Assembly: GCA_947574135.1 (NCBI GenBank)
Contig: CANPIM010000014.1
Coordinates: 1-59,111, forward strand
Length of the DNA stretch: 59,111 nucleotides
Direction: 5' to 3'
From: an uncultured Lachnospiraceae bacterium
GTDB lineage: Bacteria > Bacillota > Clostridia > Lachnospirales > Lachnospiraceae
Part shown: piece after piece, positions 24,836 through 34,067 of the stretch
How the letters are laid out: every line of letters starts with the position of its first letter
Numbering within the stretch: position 1 is the first letter of the stretch
Translations under genes and position numbers: made by a program
The notes under the pieces: generated by a model
What the model was told of the DNA's origin: nothing
Database searches by the model: none
Seen by the model: the letters and a program-made list of their open reading frames with translations, nothing else

Positions 24836-26341
24836 ATGGATACCTTATCTTATTTATTTTCAGGTTTTCAGACTGCTTTAACATTTCAAAATATCGGTGC
24901 GGCAGCCATCGGCGCAATCCTGGGTATTATCGTGGGAGCCATGCCGGGTATCGGTTCCCTGGTGGGCGTGGCGCTTTTGCTTCCCCTTACATACGCCTTT
25001 AATCCCACCACAGCCATTATTATGCTGGGCGCTATCTATTATGCCAATATGTTTGGAGGAGCTTTTAGCTCTATTCTGATCAATGTGCCAGGTGATGCGC
25101 CGGCTATTATGACAGCCCTGGACGGATATCCTCTGGCCCGGAAGGGAAAGCCGGGAAAGGCCCTGATGGTGGCAAATATGTCCTCCTTCCTGGGCGGTCT
25201 TTTGGGAATGATTGTCCTGACCTTCTTTGGTCCGGCCCTGGCCCAATTTGGTTTGAAATTCGGACCGGCAGAGATGACCACCCTGATGCTGGTGGCCCTA
25301 AGCTCCATCAGCTGGCTCATTGAGGGAAATGTGATGAAGGGTCTGGCTGTTACCTGTATTGGTATTCTGATTGCAACCATCGGAATCAGCACCAACACCG
25401 GGGAGGCCCGCTATACTTTTGGAGTGCTCCATCTTTTAAGTGGCGTAAACTTTATTCCCCTGGTGGTAGGCTTTATCGGAATGGCACAGGTGTTTAATCT
25501 CCTGGGACAGCAGGAACGAGGAAATGATCTGGTTGTGAAAAAACTGTCCATTGCGGATTGTAAGCTTAATAAAGAGGATTTCTCCCGTATGGGAGCTCCC
25601 GTTGTGCGCAGCGGCCTTCTGGGCTCGGTAATTGGATTTATACCCGGAGCCGGAGCCACCATGGCTTCCATTGTGAGCTACACAATCCAAAAAAAATCCA
25701 AGAGAAACAAAGAAAAGCTGGGTACAGGCGCTATCGAGGGTATTGCGGCCAGCGAGGCGGCTAATAACGGAGCAGCGGCCGGAGCCTTTGGTCCCCTGTT
25801 GGCTCTGGGAATCCCGGGAAGCGGAACCACGGCGGTTCTTCTGGGAGGTTTGATGATGTGGGGACTTCAGCCGGGACCCCGACTGTTTACGGATTCTCCG
25901 GATTTTGCCTGGGGACTGATTTCCTCCCTTTATGTGTCAAATATCATTGCGCTTTTACTGGCTCTGCTTATGATTCCGCTGATTATGAAGGTTATCTGTA
26001 TTCCCAATCGAATCCTGATTCCTACCATTACGGTGATCTGCTTTGTGGGCGCTTATGCCTCCACCACCTCCATGTGGGGTGTTCTGATTATGATTATCGG
26101 AGGAATCATGGGATACATTTTCCAGAGATTTGGGTATTCCGCATCTCCCATGCTGCTGGCTACCATTCTCTCTGTTACCTTTGAGGTGAATCTGCGCCGG
26201 GCGCTGAATATATCCGGGGGAAGCCTGTCCATATTTGTGACAAAGCCCCTGTCCCTGATTTTCCTTCTCATATTTGTGGCGCTTTTGTTTAGCCCTGTGA
26301 TTAAGAAGGCTTATAGGAAGGCTAAGGCTCAAAAGGCCTGA
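24836..26341 (+). CDS. tctA: Tripartite tricarboxylate transporter, large membrane subunit TctA
   Basis: Main transport subunit of the TTT system, 501 residues, about 10-12 membrane helices. The family landmarks are clear: GIIVGAMPGIGSLVGVALLLP near residue 27-50, NVPGDAPAIMTALDGYPLARKG near 83-104, and the second-half repeat GFIPGAGATMASIVSYTIQKK near 265-285, then AAAGAFGPLLALGIPGSGTTAVLLGG. The two GxxPGxG segments form the pseudo-symmetric substrate site. Ribosome binding site AGGAGG precedes the ATG. It requires TctC for substrate delivery. Confidence 0.95.
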   Translation: MDTLSYLFSGFQTALTFQNIGAAAIGAILGIIVGAMPGIGSLVGVALLLPLTYAFNPTTAIIMLGAIYYANMFGGAFSSILINVPGDAPAIMTALDGYPLARKGKPGKALMVANMSSFLGGLLGMIVLTFFGPALAQFGLKFGPAEMTTLMLVALSSISWLIEGNVMKGLAVTCIGILIATIGISTNTGEARYTFGVLHLLSGVNFIPLVVGFIGMAQVFNLLGQQERGNDLVVKKLSIADCKLNKEDFSRMGAPVVRSGLLGSVIGFIPGAGATMASIVSYTIQKKSKRNKEKLGTGAIEGIAASEAANNGAAAGAFGPLLALGIPGSGTTAVLLGGLMMWGLQPGPRLFTDSPDFAWGLISSLYVSNIIALLLALLMIPLIMKVICIPNRILIPTITVICFVGAYASTTSMWGVLIMIIGGIMGYIFQRFGYSASPMLLATILSVTFEVNLRRALNISGGSLSIFVTKPLSLIFLLIFVALLFSPVIKKAYRKAKAQKA

Positions 26342-26379
26342 ACTGATAAATATTAATTTTTAAATGGAGGTATGAAAAA

Positions 26380-27444
26380 ATGAAGAAGAAACAAATCGCG
26401 TTACTGATGACAGGTGTGCTCACCGTAGCCACCCTTCTGGCCGGATGCGGCGGAAAGGAAGCAGAGGCCCCCAAGGAGCCGGAAACCTCTACCACAGAGC
26501 AGGCGGAAGCACCCGAAACAGAGAAAGAAGCAGACACAGACACGGAGGCTCCGGCAGAGTCCGCATCAGGCTTTACTCCGGAAAATACCATTACCTTTAA
26601 CGTAAGCTCCAAGGCAGGAGGAAACTCAGACCTTATTACCCGGACCCTGACAGACATCTGCACCAAGGAGGGACTGGTAGAGCCCACCTTTGTCGTAAAC
26701 AATAACACCGACGGTTCCGGAAATATTGTGAGAATCGAGACCAATGAGAGTAGCGATCCGGATCACACCCTTCTCTGCTTCAGCTCCGGAGATATGCAGT
26801 CACTTCTGGACAGCGATATCGGAATGACCGTAAAGGATTTCTCTCCCATTGCCACGGTAGCCGCTGACAAGCAGCTGATTTTTGCCAAGACCGGCGGAAA
26901 TTATGACAGCTTTGAGAAGGTTCTGGCAGCCGTAGAGGGGGGAACCAAGGTAAATGTAGGAGGAACCAAGAGTAATGAGTTGACCGTGTTTAATATGTTT
27001 GCGGAGGAGATCGAGAAAACAGATATGTTTAACTATATGATGTACGATTCCTCCAATGAGTCCATCACCGCACTCTTGGGAGATCATATTGACCTGGCTA
27101 TGGGATCTCCGGCCGCAGCAATCTCCTATGTGGAGAGCGGAGATATTGTTCCCATCGTGGCACTGTCTGACGAGCGGTTTATTGCTCCTCTGGATGGAGC
27201 TCCCACTATGCCGGAGCTGGGATATGATGTGGTACAGTCTCCCATGTGGCGTGGCGTGCTGGCTCCCGGCAGCATGAGCGAGGAGGCACAGCAGTTCTGG
27301 AGCGATACCTTTAAAAAGGTTACGGAGAGTGAGGCATGGCAGGAGTACCTGAATAAGTATCTCTTAAGCCCCTACTATAATGATCTGGAGACCACCAGAG
27401 AGATTATGCTGCAGTCCCAGGAAGATTATCTTGCAGGAAAATAA
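26380..27444 (+). CDS. tctC: TctC/Bug-type solute-binding lipoprotein
   Basis: Extracytoplasmic substrate receptor of the TTT transporter. 354 residues. A lipoprotein signal ends in LLAGC (Cys23), followed by an acidic alanine/glutamate/threonine-rich spacer (about 24-65), then the Bug-type binding fold with NVSSKAGGNSDLITRTL, FVVNNNTDGSGNIV and a late SPMWRGVLAPGSM segment. Bug proteins bind carboxylates through water-bridged contacts. Ribosome binding site GGAGGTATGAAAAA precedes the ATG. The lipid anchor is the Gram-positive equivalent of a periplasmic receptor. Confidence 0.93.
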   Translation: MKKKQIALLMTGVLTVATLLAGCGGKEAEAPKEPETSTTEQAEAPETEKEADTDTEAPAESASGFTPENTITFNVSSKAGGNSDLITRTLTDICTKEGLVEPTFVVNNNTDGSGNIVRIETNESSDPDHTLLCFSSGDMQSLLDSDIGMTVKDFSPIATVAADKQLIFAKTGGNYDSFEKVLAAVEGGTKVNVGGTKSNELTVFNMFAEEIEKTDMFNYMMYDSSNESITALLGDHIDLAMGSPAAAISYVESGDIVPIVALSDERFIAPLDGAPTMPELGYDVVQSPMWRGVLAPGSMSEEAQQFWSDTFKKVTESEAWQEYLNKYLLSPYYNDLETTREIMLQSQEDYLAGK

Positions 27445-27474
27445 AAGCGCCTAATACTGGAGGTATGAAATCAT

Positions 27475-28491
27475 ATGTTAAAACCTGTCGTATGTGTATT
27501 GCTTGGTGACGCTTCGGGCGTAGGCTCTGAGATTGTGGTAAAGTCCTTTGCAGAGGGAAGCAGCCTTTTAAAAGAGGCCAGAGTGGTTCTTTTGGGAGAC
27601 CAGAGAGTTCTGACCAGAGCGGAAGCCGTTGTAGGAAAAAAGCTTGTCTATGAGGTCATTGCCCCGGAGGACATCCGTGAGAGCAACAAGGATTTAGTCC
27701 TTGTGGATACCAAAAATATAGATCCGGCAGATGCTCCGTATGGGAGGGTAAGCCCTCCCTGCGGGGCGGCCGTTGCGGCCGACATCCGGACAGCCTGCAA
27801 TTTCTATAAAAAAGGCTGGATCGATGGAATCTGCTTTGCACCCTTTAACAAAGAAGCCATCCGCCGGGCCGGAAATGACGTTGCCAGTGAGCTGGAGCTT
27901 TTCCGGGCCTGCTGTGGAGAGTTGGGACTTGACCTGGAGGAGGATTACGGGGAGCTGAATGTGGTGGACGGTCTGTGGACCACCCGGGTGACCAGCCATA
28001 TTCCTCTGACCCATCTGGGAGAATACCTGACCTTTGACGCCATTATGGCTATGATCCGCCTGGCGGACAAATCCTGCCGGGCTGCAGGGATTAAGGAGCC
28101 CCGCATTGCCATTGCAGCCTTGAATCCTCACTGCGGAGAGGGCGGCCTTTGCGGAGATGAGGAGCTGACCCTGATTAAGCCGGCCATAGAGAAGGCAAAG
28201 GAAGAGGGATATCACATTGTGGGCATGTATTCCCCGGATACCATCTTTGTCCATGCTTTTCAGGGAGAGGCGGACGTGGTGGTAACCATGTATCATGACC
28301 AGGGACAGATTGCCCTGAAGCTTAAGGAATTCAGTCATGCAGTGACTATTCTTGCCGGATTTCCCATGCCAGTAGGCACCCCGGCTCACGGAACAGCCCA
28401 CGACATTGCCGGAACCGGGAAGGTAAAAGAGAGCGCCTTTGTCACGGCCTTTGGAATCGTGGCCAGACAGTCGGCCAGTACATTACAATAA
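27475..28491 (+). CDS. PdxA-family dehydrogenase, divergent paralogue 1
   Basis: NAD-dependent oxidative decarboxylase of the 4-hydroxythreonine-4-phosphate dehydrogenase family, 338 residues. The three metal-binding histidines are kept: His175 in TSHIPL, His219 in LNPHCGEGG and His274 in MYHDQG. The first family motif is altered (GDASGVGSE instead of GDPxGIGPE), and FAPFNKEAI replaces TAPINKxA, so it is unlikely to be the vitamin B6 enzyme; no pdxJ or serC is nearby. It follows tctC by 30 bp and precedes the glycosidases. The best guess is a dehydrogenase for a phosphorylated sugar acid. A second PdxA paralogue lies at 35551. Confidence 0.82.
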   Translation: MLKPVVCVLLGDASGVGSEIVVKSFAEGSSLLKEARVVLLGDQRVLTRAEAVVGKKLVYEVIAPEDIRESNKDLVLVDTKNIDPADAPYGRVSPPCGAAVAADIRTACNFYKKGWIDGICFAPFNKEAIRRAGNDVASELELFRACCGELGLDLEEDYGELNVVDGLWTTRVTSHIPLTHLGEYLTFDAIMAMIRLADKSCRAAGIKEPRIAIAALNPHCGEGGLCGDEELTLIKPAIEKAKEEGYHIVGMYSPDTIFVHAFQGEADVVVTMYHDQGQIALKLKEFSHAVTILAGFPMPVGTPAHGTAHDIAGTGKVKESAFVTAFGIVARQSASTLQ

Positions 28492-28513
28492 AAAATAAGG
28501 GGGAACAGGACCT

Positions 28514-30103
28514 ATGCCAAAGTGGTTAGAGCAGGCAGTATTTTATGAAATATATCCCCAGAGCTTTTATGACAGCAACGGGGACGGAATCGGGGATATT
28601 CCCGGGATTATACAGAAGCTTGATTATATTAAGGAGCTGGGCTGCAATGCCATCTGGCTAAATCCCTGCTTTGACTCCCCCTTTTATGATGCCGGATATG
28701 ATATCCGGGATTATTATAAGGTGGCGCCCCGGTACGGGACCAACCAGGATATTGTGGAGCTGTTTCAGGAGGTTCACAAGAGAGGAATGCATATTATCCT
28801 GGATCTTGTGCCCGGGCATACATCTATCCAGCATCCCTGGTTTCAGGTTTCCATGTCCAGCATGAAAAATGAATATACGGAGCGCTATATCTGGACTCCC
28901 TACCGGAAGGTGAAGCCCAAATTTGATCAGCCGGGAGAGAACTACAGCAATATCCGGGGCTTTATCATTGGCTTTGGCGGCCGGCCCGGCTGCTGCGCCG
29001 TAAACTTTTACTCCACCCAGCCGGCCCTGAATTATGGCTTTTACCAGGTGGAGGATCCCTCCTGGCAGCTTCCCATGGACGCACCGGGACCCATGGCCAC
29101 CCGGGAGGCCTTAAAGGATATTATGCGGTTCTGGCTTACCATGGGCTGTGACGGCTTTCGGGTAGATATGGCCGGGGAGGTGATTAAGAATGATCCCACC
29201 CAGGAGGGAAATGTAGAGCTCTGGCGGTATTTCCGGGATTTTCTGGATGAGGAGTTTCCCCAGGCAGCCATGATTTCCGAGTGGGGCTATCCCATGTATT
29301 CCATTCGGGGCGGTTTTCATATGGACTTCCTGCTGAAAAGAGGAAAACAGCATTACTGGGAGCTGTTCCGGTCGGAGAAGCCCTATTTCTCCAGAAAGGG
29401 AGAGGGAGATGTGCTGCAGTTTGTGGAGAATTTCCGCAAGGACTATGAGGAGACCAACGGAAAGGGTCTGATCTGCATTCCCTCTGGAAATCATGATATC
29501 TCCCGGATTCGGGAGGAGCTTGACCCGGAGGAGGTGAAAATCGCCTTTGCCTTTATTCTGTCCATGCCGGGGGCTCCCTTTGTCTACTATGGAGATGAGA
29601 TCGGCATGAAGAATATGCCGGGGCTGGATTCTGTGGAGGGCAGCGAGGAGCGCACCCAGTGTCGGACGCCTATGCAGTGGAATCAAGGAGTCAATGCGGG
29701 CTTTTCCACGGCCGGTCCGGATAAGCTGTATGCGCCTCTGGACCCGGATATGCATCGTCCCAATGTACAGGTGGAGATGAACCGGGAGGGAGCCCTCTGG
29801 AAGGAAATTCAGAAGCTTATTGGAATTCGCCAGGCCCATCCGGCTCTGCAGGCGGCCGCGGCTGTTCGCTTTGTGTATGCAGAGAGAAACGAATATCCCT
29901 TTGTGTACCTGCGGGAGTGTGAGGAGGAGCGCATTCTGGCGGTGATAAATCCCAAGGGAGAGCAGGCAGTATGTAAGCTATCTGAGACCTTTGATGTGAG
30001 GGAGGTTTTATATTCCAATCATGGGGAGGCAGCGCTTGCAGCGGACGGTACATTGACAGCTCCGGCGGCCTCGGCTACATTTTTTGTTGTTGCAAATAGT
30101 TAG
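28514..30103 (+). CDS. Cytoplasmic alpha-glucosidase-type glycoside hydrolase family 13
   Basis: 529 residues, no signal peptide, closest in pattern to the oligo-1,6-glucosidase / trehalose-6-phosphate hydrolase group. It begins VFYEIYPQSFYDSNGDGIGD. The conserved regions are DLVPGHTS (region I, with Gly where Asn is usual), nucleophile Asp218 in GFRVDMAGE, acid Glu256 in ISEWGYP and Asp328 in GNHD. A short C-terminal beta domain ends the chain. The Asn-to-Gly change in region I and the WTPYRKVKPKFDQPGENYS insert suggest a non-standard substrate. The ATG follows AGGGGGAACAGGACCT; the next gene starts 19 bp later. Confidence 0.93.
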   Translation: MPKWLEQAVFYEIYPQSFYDSNGDGIGDIPGIIQKLDYIKELGCNAIWLNPCFDSPFYDAGYDIRDYYKVAPRYGTNQDIVELFQEVHKRGMHIILDLVPGHTSIQHPWFQVSMSSMKNEYTERYIWTPYRKVKPKFDQPGENYSNIRGFIIGFGGRPGCCAVNFYSTQPALNYGFYQVEDPSWQLPMDAPGPMATREALKDIMRFWLTMGCDGFRVDMAGEVIKNDPTQEGNVELWRYFRDFLDEEFPQAAMISEWGYPMYSIRGGFHMDFLLKRGKQHYWELFRSEKPYFSRKGEGDVLQFVENFRKDYEETNGKGLICIPSGNHDISRIREELDPEEVKIAFAFILSMPGAPFVYYGDEIGMKNMPGLDSVEGSEERTQCRTPMQWNQGVNAGFSTAGPDKLYAPLDPDMHRPNVQVEMNREGALWKEIQKLIGIRQAHPALQAAAAVRFVYAERNEYPFVYLRECEEERILAVINPKGEQAVCKLSETFDVREVLYSNHGEAALAADGTLTAPAASATFFVVANS

Positions 30104-30122
30104 GAGAAGAAGGGGCAAGCAT

Positions 30123-31994
30123 ATGGGAGAAAAAAGATTTCAAAAGCTTAACCTCACGGAGATTCAGCCGGCCGGCTGGCTGCTGCGGCAGCTGGAGATC
30201 CAGATGGAGGGATTAAGCGGAAGGCTGTATGAGGTCTGGGACAGTGTGGGAAGCTATTCCGGCTGGCTGGGAGGCACCGGGGAGAGCTGGGAGAGAGCGC
30301 CCTATTATCTGGACGGACTGATTCCCCTGTCCTATTATCTGGGAGATGAGAAGCGGTGGGAGCTCTGCAAAAGATTTGTGGAGTGGACGCTAAACAGCCA
30401 GACAGAGGATGGGAATTTTGGCCCGGTAGCCACAAGAGAGGACTATTGGTCCCGATATGCTATGCTCAAGGTGCTTCTCCAGTATTATGAGATTACGGGA
30501 GATAAGCGGGTATTATCCTTTGAAAAGAATTATTTTTCCTATATTGTGAGAGAGGTGGAGGACCGCCCTCTCACAAACTGGTCCCGGGCAAGGGTTCCGG
30601 ATCTTTTATATTGTATGAAGCAGATCTATGAATGGACCGGGGATGAGGCTGTGATCCGGCAGGCAAAGGCCCTGGATGCCCATTCCATGGACTGGATTTC
30701 TTTTCTGGATGTCTTACCCTTTCCCAGGCCCACCTCCTATTATATGACCTGGGAAAGCATTGAAAATATTAACCACAGTGAATTGGATAAGATTGTCCCC
30801 TTTCATGCCACCCATATTGTGAATGTGACCATGGGGCTTAAGCATCCGGCTCTCCACGCGTATTTTTACCGGGATATAGACGGAGCGGACATTACCCGCC
30901 GGGGGATAGAGCAGCTGGAGCATTTTCACGGCCTGGCCTCCGGCTGCATCAGCGGAGATGAGCATCTCTCCGGGCGGGATCCCAGGCAAGGGGCGGAGCT
31001 TTGCTCGGTGGTGGAGTATATGTTCAGTCTGGAGGTGATGCTAGAAATATTTGGAAATCCTAAGCTGGCGGATAAGCTGGAGCGTCTGGCCTATAATGCG
31101 CTTCCGGCCACCATTACAGAGGATTATCTGGCCCATCAGTATCTCCAGCAGGCCAATCAGGTGCAGGTGGATGTACGAAAACGTCCCTGGTATAACAATC
31201 GTAACGACGCCTCTGTCTTTGGACTGGAGCCCAATTTTGGCTGCTGTACGGCAAACATGCACCAGGGTTGGCCGAAGATGGTGGATGCCCTCTGGTTTAA
31301 GGAGGGGGAGGAGACGCTGGTATCCATGGTTCTGGCCCCCAGTCAGATGGAGACTGCCCTGGGAGAGGAGAAGGTAAGCCTTTCCCTGGATACGGAATAT
31401 CCCTTTAAGGATACCCTTTCCTATACCTTCCACAGCTCTCACACAAAGAAAATTTCCCTGAAGGTCCGGATTCCCTCCTGGTGTGAGGGTCCTTTGGTGA
31501 CCTGTCCGGGGGCGGAGATCACCGAAGGAAGAGAAGGATTTTTGGTGATCACAAAGGCCTTTCAGAAGGGAGATCAGGTTTTGGTGCGGCTTCCCATGGA
31601 GATGCGGTTTACTCACTGGTACAGGGACAGCGTGGCAGCGGAGCGGGGACCTTTGGTATATGGCCTGGATATTCGGGAGCGCTTTCAGGTTATCCGGGAA
31701 GTGGCTGGAATTCGGGATTACGCGGTTTACGCAGACAGTCCCTGGAATTATGCCCTGTCCCTGGGGGAGAAAATCCGGGTGGAGGAGAAGGACCTTGGGG
31801 AGATTCCCTTTGGAAAGCAGGAGCCTCCGGTGCGGATTTATATGACGGGAAAACGAGTGCCCTCCTGGAGGCTTGAGAATGGAAATACCACAGAGCTTCC
31901 AAAGAAGGAGGAGATCACCGGGGAGGCGGAGGAGGTTTGTCTGATTCCCTATGGCTGTACAAATCTTCGGATTTCTCAATTTCCCTGGTATTGA
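30123..31994 (+). CDS. GH127 (DUF1680) glycosidase, probable beta-L-arabinofuranosidase
   Basis: 623 residues from the ATG at 30123 with AGGAGAAGGGG upstream; a longer TTG reading overlaps the previous gene and is rejected. The fold is the (alpha/alpha) barrel of DUF1680 with a C-terminal beta domain. The zinc-thiolate active site of GH127 is recognisable: Glu292 and Cys294 in AELCSVVEYM, and Cys374-Cys375 in FGCCTANMHQG. No signal peptide, so it is cytoplasmic. Known GH127 enzymes remove beta-linked L-arabinofuranose from short chains, which fits the GH51 arabinofuranosidase at the right end of the window, but other GH127-like specificities exist. Confidence 0.9.
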   Translation: MGEKRFQKLNLTEIQPAGWLLRQLEIQMEGLSGRLYEVWDSVGSYSGWLGGTGESWERAPYYLDGLIPLSYYLGDEKRWELCKRFVEWTLNSQTEDGNFGPVATREDYWSRYAMLKVLLQYYEITGDKRVLSFEKNYFSYIVREVEDRPLTNWSRARVPDLLYCMKQIYEWTGDEAVIRQAKALDAHSMDWISFLDVLPFPRPTSYYMTWESIENINHSELDKIVPFHATHIVNVTMGLKHPALHAYFYRDIDGADITRRGIEQLEHFHGLASGCISGDEHLSGRDPRQGAELCSVVEYMFSLEVMLEIFGNPKLADKLERLAYNALPATITEDYLAHQYLQQANQVQVDVRKRPWYNNRNDASVFGLEPNFGCCTANMHQGWPKMVDALWFKEGEETLVSMVLAPSQMETALGEEKVSLSLDTEYPFKDTLSYTFHSSHTKKISLKVRIPSWCEGPLVTCPGAEITEGREGFLVITKAFQKGDQVLVRLPMEMRFTHWYRDSVAAERGPLVYGLDIRERFQVIREVAGIRDYAVYADSPWNYALSLGEKIRVEEKDLGEIPFGKQEPPVRIYMTGKRVPSWRLENGNTTELPKKEEITGEAEEVCLIPYGCTNLRISQFPWY

Positions 31995-32026
31995 GAATGA
32001 TTTGCAAAAAGAAAGGATGAGAGAGT

Positions 32027-34048
32027 ATGGAGCGATACGGAAAAATTCCTTCCTTTGAGGGAATCCTGGAGGGAAATCGGGTGATCTGGGAGACAGAGGG
32101 AGAGCTGGTGTATATGGAGCCCTATGGGAAGAATGCCATCCGCTTTCGAAGCAGCGCTTCCTTTCATATTGATACAGATCTGAACTGGACCCTTCTGGAG
32201 CCGGAGACGGCAGAGGATGCGCAGGCAGTCTTAAAGGAGGATCGGGCTGTCATCCAAAACGGAAAGCTGTGCGCGGAGCTTCTGGGGGACGGCACCGTTT
32301 TGTTTAAGGACAAAACTGGAAAAATTTTACTGGAAGAGGAGTGGCTGGACAAGAGGACCGGCACGGCTCCTCAGCGGGGAGCCCGGGTTTACGATCATAT
32401 TTCCTCGGAGGCTTTTCGGACGGATCTCTTTTTTGCGGCAGATCCGGAGGAGCATTTTTATGGGCTGGGACAGGAGCCCAATGATTGCATGGACTTAAAG
32501 GGCGCTTCCGTGGAGCTGTTTCAGAAAAATACCAAGTGCACCATTCCCTATGTGGTGTCCAGCAAGGGCTACGGCTTTATCTGGAATAACCCTTCCATTG
32601 GCCGGGCGGAGCTTGGATCCAATCACACCAGATGGCATAGTGAGGCCTGTCGGCAAATAGACTATCTTGTAATCGCCGGAGATTCCCCGGAGGAGATCAA
32701 CCAGAGCTTTACGGAGATCACCGGCCGGGCGGATATGCTGCCGGAGTGGGCGGCAGGCTTTTGGCAGAGCCGGCTCCGCTATGAGAACCAGGAGCAGGTG
32801 TTAGAGGTGGCCCGGGAATACAAGAGAAGAGGAATTCCCTTAGACGTGCTGGTCATTGACTATTTCCACTGGCCCAGACAGGGAGAGTGGAAATTTGACG
32901 AAAAATACTGGCCGGATGTGGAAAACATGTGCCGGGAGCTTCAGGACATGGGGATTCATGTGATGGTATCCATCTGGCCTACGGTAGATCCCAGAAGCGA
33001 AAACTATGACACCATGAAAAAGAAGAATTATCTTATCAAGGCTGAGCGGGGTATCTCTAACTTCTTTATGATCATGGGACCTCAGGGGATTTTCGATGCC
33101 ACTCATCCCGGCTCCAGGGAGTATATCTGGAGCTGTGCAGAGAAGAATTATCTGGACAGAGGCATTGATATGTTCTGGCTGGACGAGGCGGAGCCGGAGA
33201 TGCGGCCCTACAGCTTTGAGAATGTGCGCTATTATATGGGAAATGGCCTGGAGGTCAGCAATATCTACCCCTATTACTATGCAAAGGCCTTTTATGACGG
33301 CATGAAGAGCCGGGGAAAGACGGAGATTGTGAATCTTATCCGCTGCGCCTGGCTGGGCTCTCAGCGCTTAGGTACGGTTTTATGGTCCGGAGACATTCCC
33401 TCGGATTTTACCTCCCTGCGCTGTCAGATTAAGGCTGGTCTCAACACCTCCATGTGCGGAATTCCCTGGTGGACCACGGATATCGGCGGCTTTTTTGGAG
33501 GAGATCCGGCGGATCCCTCCTTCCGGGAGCTTTTGATCCGGTGGTTTGAGTACGGCGCCTTTTGTCCCATTTTCCGTCTCCACGGAAAACGTCTGCCCTA
33601 TGATACGGTAAACAAGCAGAAAGATTTCGATGCATTTCTGCCCTCCTGTGGGGAAAACGAGCTGTGGAGCTTTGGGGATGAGGCCTATGAGATTATGAAG
33701 GCGTATATCCTGCTTCGGGAGCGGCTAAAGCCCTATATCATGGCGCAGATGAAAAAGGCTCATGAAGAGGGGACTCCGGTGATGCGGCCCTTATTTTATG
33801 ATTTCCATTTGGATAAAAAGGTATATAATATAGGGGATGAGTATATGTTTGGACCGGATCTTCTGGTGGCTCCCGTAGTCCGGGAGGGCGAGCGGGCGCG
33901 GAAGGTCTATTTGCCGGAGGGCTCTTTGTGGACAGATGCCTGGAGCGGGGAGGAGTACCCGGGGGGAACCTGGGTGGAGGCTGCGGCTCCTATGGATCGC
34001 ATTCCCCTTTACCTTCGGGATCAGGCCAAACTGCCTATAAGAGGATAG
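32027..34048 (+). CDS. Glycoside hydrolase family 31 (alpha-xylosidase or alpha-glucosidase)
   Basis: 673 residues, cytoplasmic. After an N-terminal beta domain the catalytic barrel shows VLVIDYFHWPRQGEWKFD near 275-290, nucleophile Asp386 in FWLDEAEPEM, and acid/base Asp456 in WSGDIPSDF. The replacement of the usual WxDMNE by WLDEAEPE is common in bacterial GH31 members related to alpha-xylosidases. WWTTDIGGFFGGDP and FRLHGKR are also typical. Substrate could be an alpha-xyloside, alpha-glucoside or another alpha-linked sugar. It is 32 bp from the GH127 gene and 19 bp from the MATE gene. Confidence 0.92.
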   Translation: MERYGKIPSFEGILEGNRVIWETEGELVYMEPYGKNAIRFRSSASFHIDTDLNWTLLEPETAEDAQAVLKEDRAVIQNGKLCAELLGDGTVLFKDKTGKILLEEEWLDKRTGTAPQRGARVYDHISSEAFRTDLFFAADPEEHFYGLGQEPNDCMDLKGASVELFQKNTKCTIPYVVSSKGYGFIWNNPSIGRAELGSNHTRWHSEACRQIDYLVIAGDSPEEINQSFTEITGRADMLPEWAAGFWQSRLRYENQEQVLEVAREYKRRGIPLDVLVIDYFHWPRQGEWKFDEKYWPDVENMCRELQDMGIHVMVSIWPTVDPRSENYDTMKKKNYLIKAERGISNFFMIMGPQGIFDATHPGSREYIWSCAEKNYLDRGIDMFWLDEAEPEMRPYSFENVRYYMGNGLEVSNIYPYYYAKAFYDGMKSRGKTEIVNLIRCAWLGSQRLGTVLWSGDIPSDFTSLRCQIKAGLNTSMCGIPWWTTDIGGFFGGDPADPSFRELLIRWFEYGAFCPIFRLHGKRLPYDTVNKQKDFDAFLPSCGENELWSFGDEAYEIMKAYILLRERLKPYIMAQMKKAHEEGTPVMRPLFYDFHLDKKVYNIGDEYMFGPDLLVAPVVREGERARKVYLPEGSLWTDAWSGEEYPGGTWVEAAAPMDRIPLYLRDQAKLPIRG

Positions 34049-34067
34049 AGAAGGAAGGCTTGAAAGC

